Notes under the pieces: generated by a model
The model's input: the letters and a program-made list of their open reading frames with translations, nothing else
What the model was told of the DNA's origin: nothing
The model's database searches: none
Assembly: GCA_045635565.1 (NCBI GenBank)
Contig: JAZTVX010000067.1
Location: forward strand, 1-27,297
Direction of reading: 5' to 3'
Length of the DNA: 27,297 bases
From: RGIG4140 sp045635565
Lineage (GTDB): Bacteria > Pseudomonadota > Alphaproteobacteria > CAAHEQ01 > UBA3637
Made by a program: the position numbers and the translations under genes
In this document: piece by piece, positions 24,419 to 27,297 of the stretch
Layout of the letters: every line of letters starts with the position of its first letter
Position numbering within the stretch: the first letter of the stretch is position 1

Positions 24419-25774
24419 TTACATTTGATGTGTATGCAGTGTTGAACGATGAATAACTGTGGCAACGTTATCTGTGTAAAGTCGATGATGTAAGATAAAT
24501 TTTTGACTGTTGCCGGCTCTATCAAAATGTGTACGGGTATAATGTGTAACAGCCCGTACAAAAGCCAAATTGGCTGGACCATATATCTTGCCGACACTAT
24601 ATACCGTATCACCCGTTTCAGAATGACACGGTTTTAATAAAATACGCATCAAACGTTTATGTGGATTTTGTGAATTAACTCCGTAAACAACAATAGAACC
24701 GTGACCGATATCACGGGTAACATATAAATGTTTCACATCATTCGGATTCATACAACTGATTTCATCAAAATCCGTATATGCTGCCATAAGTGATAAATCG
24801 GATGGTAATTTTGAAAAGATAAGTAAATCAATATCCGGATGATGAACCATATTGAGACGTGATGGTTGCGTGACTTGTTGAAAAGATAGCATGTCAGAAG
24901 CCAATTGCAATTCACATGACAAGTGCTTCAAATATTCGGTTAAATAGTGTGGGTTAGAATTATTTTTAACGGCTGTTCGAATTTGATAAAACAAAACATT
25001 ATCAAGGGCAAATTTTAACCCGTGTGTTTGATTGAATTCTTTGATACAGTTAACGGTTTGAGGACCTTCCGGATAATTTAATACATATTCAGGCGTTACA
25101 AATTGACGTAACTGATAGTAAAAGGCTTCTTGTTTATCAAGTGATAAGGATTGATATTCTTCTAAAAACTTGTTAATATCTTTGCCTAATCGTAATAAAA
25201 ACCGACCGGCACGTTGTTCTTTTTTTGCTTGTGAAAACCAGAAAGCAGTTGTCACTTTTTCAATGTGTGTTCGTAAAGTAATTTGTTCATGTTGTGGCAA
25301 GTTTTGATTTAAATTATCTGTTACATGTTGCAAAAATTTTTGTAAAGACATAATCGGATGAATTTGAATATAATGTCGCCCTTGCTCCAATTCATTCGGA
25401 TAAACGGGATTGTTATTTCCCCTTAATATTGTTCCAAGCCGTCGAGTTTGAAATAGTTCTTGTCGATATATTTGTGCTTCGTTTCCCATATCAGTGACAG
25501 CCTTTTTAAGAGCCGTTTCATCAGATAAATACGGTTTAAGTTGATTTAAAATTTTGTCAGATGGTTCACCGTTGAAAACATCGGCCGTCACCATTGCCTG
25601 TACACATAAATCAATAATATTCGTGTTACATGGCATGGGTAAATTATTTTCTTCTAAAAAAGAATAAACGAATTGATAATGTGTTGCTCGTCTTTCCGAT
25701 AATAATTGCGTATAATCCGTTCGGGAAATAACCTTATCAATTAAACCCATTTGTCCATATTGAAAATTAAACAT
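24419..25774 (-). CDS. unrecognised 451-residue protein
   Basis: I do not recognise this protein. It is soluble-looking, with no signal peptide or membrane helix. The first 300 residues are mostly helical and polar, with aromatic and Gln-rich stretches. The C-terminal part contains 'GHGSIVVYGV' near residues 357-366 and 'RLMRILLKPC' near 374-383, followed by 'VGKIYGP' near 394; these look like strands of an alpha/beta domain. Second gene of an operon: its start is 12 bp after the stop of the 340-residue protein. AACAGG is the only ribosome-like site. Codon use and base composition look like the neighbours. A host-directed or surface-linked role is possible from the setting but not shown. Confidence 0.6.
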   Translation of the reverse strand: MFNFQYGQMGLIDKVISRTDYTQLLSERRATHYQFVYSFLEENNLPMPCNTNIIDLCVQAMVTADVFNGEPSDKILNQLKPYLSDETALKKAVTDMGNEAQIYRQELFQTRRLGTILRGNNNPVYPNELEQGRHYIQIHPIMSLQKFLQHVTDNLNQNLPQHEQITLRTHIEKVTTAFWFSQAKKEQRAGRFLLRLGKDINKFLEEYQSLSLDKQEAFYYQLRQFVTPEYVLNYPEGPQTVNCIKEFNQTHGLKFALDNVLFYQIRTAVKNNSNPHYLTEYLKHLSCELQLASDMLSFQQVTQPSRLNMVHHPDIDLLIFSKLPSDLSLMAAYTDFDEISCMNPNDVKHLYVTRDIGHGSIVVYGVNSQNPHKRLMRILLKPCHSETGDTVYSVGKIYGPANLAFVRAVTHYTRTHFDRAGNSQKFILHHRLYTDNVATVIHRSTLHTHQM

Positions 25775-25786
25775 TATTCGACCTGT

Positions 25787-26809
25787 TTAGTTTTTAGTTA
25801 ACTCGGAACCATGAGGATAAATCGGCTGTTGAGATTGTTCAGCAACACGATGACCTAATTTTGTTTTAAGCCCACTTGCTGACGTGTCAGATGATACGGT
25901 ATCGGATGTGGCTGACATGTTGTCAATAGCCTTTTGAATTTGATTGTTTTGAGGATTAACCCAGTTAACGGCTGTTGCCGTTTTGGAAGATGGTTCAAAT
26001 GCTTTTCCTACCATTTTAACAAATCCGGAAAACAATCCACCCACAATTTCAATAGTTTTTCCAATAAGTGGAGAAGATGTATTTTTTGCCAAATAACCAA
26101 CAACATTTTTTTCTAACCAATCACCTGCTTGAATAAGTAAATTGGTATCGTGCATTTGCTTGGCAATCGCCTCTTGTTGTCGTTGTTTTTTGAGTAAATC
26201 TTCATGTAATTTGTTGGTTGATTGAGGCATATTCGGTTGAGGTAGTAATGTCGGTTCCGTTCCCGTCGGTGTCGTGACAGGTAAGGTGTTAGCAGAGGGA
26301 GCCTCATAAGGTGTTTCATACAATGCAACACCGTGATATTGTGGTGATTGAGGTGACTGAGGTTTTTGTGGTCGTTCAGTCGGTTCAATTCCTTGGAGTG
26401 TCAGATTCGTTCCGGCATGTTCGGATAATGTGCTTAATATATCCGAATCAGACACGATTTCCGAGTTGATTGCCTCGGGTGTAAAAGCACAATCCGTTAA
26501 AGAAAATTGACAAGCATCTAAATTAACTGTTGGCGATGTTGCCTTAAAGAGTGGTGATGAAGGCATATCACCATCAGTTTGATTGAAAGTGTCAAAAAAG
26601 GGAGAGGTATATGGTAACGGAGTGTTTAACGCTGTTGAGGTATTCAAGTCCTGAAACCAAGTATCAATTGCCTGGTCATTGTTGCAAATATCTAATGTCG
26701 TGGGAAATGACAACGGATTATCGGATAAAGATTCTCGATATTCTTTTTGCCGATAGTCATTTGTCCATTTTGTAATGATGTCGATAACTTCATTCGTAAT
26801 AAAAGTCAT
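25787..26809 (-). CDS. unrecognised 340-residue protein with Pro/Ser/Thr-rich middle
   Basis: I do not recognise this protein. From 26809 it has 340 residues. The first part is polar and rich in Asp, Asn and Thr. Residues about 140-195 are rich in Pro, Ser, Thr and Gln, including 'PQKPQSPQSPQ'. A charged helix that may form a coiled coil follows at about 199-228. An amphipathic or weakly hydrophobic Gly-rich helix, 'IEIVGGLFSGFVKMVG', comes at about 252-268. The tail is Ser/Thr-rich. No signal peptide. The layout recalls disordered, membrane-touching secreted proteins, but that is speculation. The start at 26809 is preferred to 26815 because GGAGG (26821-26817) is 7 bases from the former and 1 from the latter. 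Strong promoter directly upstream. Confidence 0.6.
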   Translation of the reverse strand: MTFITNEVIDIITKWTNDYRQKEYRESLSDNPLSFPTTLDICNNDQAIDTWFQDLNTSTALNTPLPYTSPFFDTFNQTDGDMPSSPLFKATSPTVNLDACQFSLTDCAFTPEAINSEIVSDSDILSTLSEHAGTNLTLQGIEPTERPQKPQSPQSPQYHGVALYETPYEAPSANTLPVTTPTGTEPTLLPQPNMPQSTNKLHEDLLKKQRQQEAIAKQMHDTNLLIQAGDWLEKNVVGYLAKNTSSPLIGKTIEIVGGLFSGFVKMVGKAFEPSSKTATAVNWVNPQNNQIQKAIDNMSATSDTVSSDTSASGLKTKLGHRVAEQSQQPIYPHGSELTKN

Positions 26810-26835
26810 ACCCATACCTCCTAAATATAGGATTC

Positions 26836-26864
26836 ATTGTATCATAGGTAAGTATTTTTGTCAA
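26836..26864 (-). promoter_or_regulatory. proximal promoter of the unknown two-gene operon
   Basis: On the minus strand TTGACA (26864-26859), a 17-bp spacer, then TACAAT (26841-26836). This is one of the best promoter matches in the window. The predicted start near 26829 leaves a leader of about 20 nt containing GGAGG. Confidence 0.8.
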
Positions 26865-26916
26865 ACAAAATAACAAAACCAATAAATATGCTCACAGGGT
26901 TTAATGTTATTTTGTT
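26864..26916. repeat. inverted repeat upstream of the operon promoter
   Basis: AACAAAATAACA (26864-26875) and TGTTATTTTGTT (26905-26916) are perfect complements. Pairing continues through AAACC and GGTTT with a two-base bulge, leaving a loop of about 17 nt. The left arm touches the -35 box, so it may be an operator, or a hairpin that stops transcripts arriving from farther upstream. Confidence 0.55.
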
Positions 26917-27009
26917 AATTGTATCGAATTATTTTTTATGTTTCCTCAATAACTTTTTGCACAAAAAAGGCTTTTGTCACATGATAAAACCTGTTCAAAA
27001 ATAACAGTT

Positions 27010-27057
27010 AAAAATCAATATACTCTCTTAAAAAAACGTGTCAAAAAAAGGTACGTT
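27010..27057 (-). repeat. promoter-bearing repeat, inverted copy B
   Basis: A 48-bp perfect reverse complement of 1-48. On the minus strand it carries TTGACA (27044-27039) and TATATT (27022-27017), pointing toward the unknown two-gene operon about 200 bp away. Outside the 48 bp the two copies diverge at once on the promoter-downstream side. Confidence 0.9.
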
Positions 27058-27066
27058 TTTTTTCCC

Positions 27067-27095
27067 ATATTATGATGCGAAATACCTCTTGTCAA
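27067..27095 (-). promoter_or_regulatory. additional minus-strand promoter candidate
   Basis: On the minus strand TTGACA (27095-27090) is followed after 17 bp by TAATAT (27072-27067), or after 15 bp by CATAAT. It lies directly upstream of inverted repeat copy B and would read into it. Confidence 0.4.
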
Positions 27096-27170
27096 CTAAA
27101 AAATACAATTGTCTGATTTTTATATCTTTTTTACTTCCGTAGCAACACACTCCGTTCATCAAAAAAAAGC

Positions 27171-27196
27171 GTCAAAAAAACGTACCTTTTTTTGAC
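27171..27196. repeat. 10-bp inverted repeat around CGTACC at the -35 of the paralogue
   Basis: GTCAAAAAAA (27171-27180), spacer CGTACC, then TTTTTTTGAC (27187-27196). The right arm includes most of the -35 box. It could bind a dimeric regulator or recombinase, or form a cruciform. Confidence 0.6.
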
Positions 27197-27297
27197 ACGT
27201 TTTTTAATGAGAAGGTTTTGATTTTTTGAGATTATTTTAACGGAGGTTTTATGAATTTTAAAATGCCTTTTTTGAAACAATTTAATGCTAAAACATC
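27179..27297 (+). repeat. direct repeat of the window start, copy C
   Basis: Aligns with 1-119 at a constant offset of 27178 bases. The -35 box, the segment 41-76 (leader, ribosome site, ATG) and 86-119 (codons 5-16) are identical. Differences are concentrated in the -10 region and in the second to fifth codons. Confidence 0.9.
27251..27297 (+). CDS. start of a second prepilin-like gene (cut by the window edge)
   Basis: Only 15 codons are inside the window: M-N-F-K-M-P-F-L-K-Q-F-N-A-K-T, nearly the same as the leader of the large protein at 73 (M-I-F-K-V-P-F-L-K-Q-F-N-A-K-T). The GGAGG site and its 4-base spacing are identical. It is a paralogue of that gene, but its length and body cannot be seen. 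Its promoter copy has TTGACA but GGTTTT where the first gene has TATATT, so it may be weakly expressed or silent. Confidence 0.75.
   Translation, partial: MNFKMPFLKQFNAKT

Larger units (their letters stand above)
26822..27250. other. gene-free regulatory stretch with stacked promoters and repeats
   Basis: This gap of about 430 bp has no convincing gene on either strand; the longest ATG frames are short and lack ribosome sites. It holds three minus-strand promoter candidates (26836-26864, 27017-27044, 27067-27095) and one plus-strand promoter remnant (27192-27219). It also holds a long inverted repeat (26864-26916) and two copies of the CGTACC/T7/GACACG repeat in opposite orientations (27010-27057 and 27179-27207). 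Very AT-rich, with many A and T runs that may bend DNA. Confidence 0.7.

Noticed and set aside
27074..27116. A 13-codon frame in the gap before the second prepilin-like gene
   Set aside because: No ribosome site and no unusual composition; chance frame.
1..27297. Insertion sequence or prophage as the reason for the repeats
   Set aside because: No transposase, integrase, target-site duplication or phage gene is visible; the repeats centre on promoters.

Overview
The window looks like a chromosomal piece of an AT-leaning alphaproteobacterium, possibly a host-associated or uncultured lineage. The evidence is the alphaproteobacterial style of the division proteins (FtsL ending in a 'LNSPSRLKEL'-type block, FtsZ with a long linker and a 'PAFLRRR' tail), a DivK-like single-domain regulator, an ELM1-family protein, and meso-diaminopimelate chemistry (DNPR motif in MurE). 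Genes use ordinary bacterial starts, strong AGGAGG-type ribosome sites and standard stops. No tRNA, rRNA, CRISPR array, transposase or integrase was seen.

Layout. (1) 1-2922: a sigma70-like promoter and a 949-residue protein with a prepilin-like N-terminus followed by a very cysteine-rich ectodomain, closed by a terminator. (2) 2990-4712, minus strand: an ELM1-family protein and a lipoprotein alpha/beta hydrolase. The hydrolase promoter shares its -35 box with a divergent promoter driving a ~150-nt transcript that carries a 10-codon Cys-Gly ORF and ends at a strong terminator. (3) 5044-5466: ndk with its own terminator. (4) 5577-23287: the division and cell-wall (dcw) cluster in the order rsmH-ftsL-ftsI-murE/murF fusion-mraY-ftsW-murG-murC-murB-ddl-ftsQ-ftsA-ftsZ, then rsmB. 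Spacing is very tight (ATGA or TGATG overlaps, or gaps mostly under 20 bp), so most of it probably forms one transcription unit. mraZ, murD and lpxC are absent from their common positions. (5) 23334-23693: a divK-like response regulator. (6) 23704-24228, minus: a small prepilin-like protein related to the first 170 or so residues of the large one. (7) 24419-26809, minus: a two-gene operon of unrecognised proteins. (8) 26822-27250: a gene-free regulatory stretch with stacked promoters and inverted repeats. (9) 27251-end: the first codons of a second copy of the large prepilin-like gene.

How it fits together. The dcw genes make UDP-MurNAc-pentapeptide and lipid II (MurB, C, E, F, Ddl, MraY, MurG) and build the septum (FtsL, I, W, Q, A, Z). 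The block is bracketed by surface-appendage-like genes. The most unusual element is the prepilin-like locus. Its 48-bp promoter segment (1-48) is repeated perfectly in inverted orientation at 27010-27057. A third, direct copy precedes the paralogue at 27251, but there the -10 box is ruined. This layout suggests an expressed versus silent, or switchable, family of cysteine-rich pilin-like surface proteins. That interpretation is inference; the repeats and promoter boxes are directly visible.
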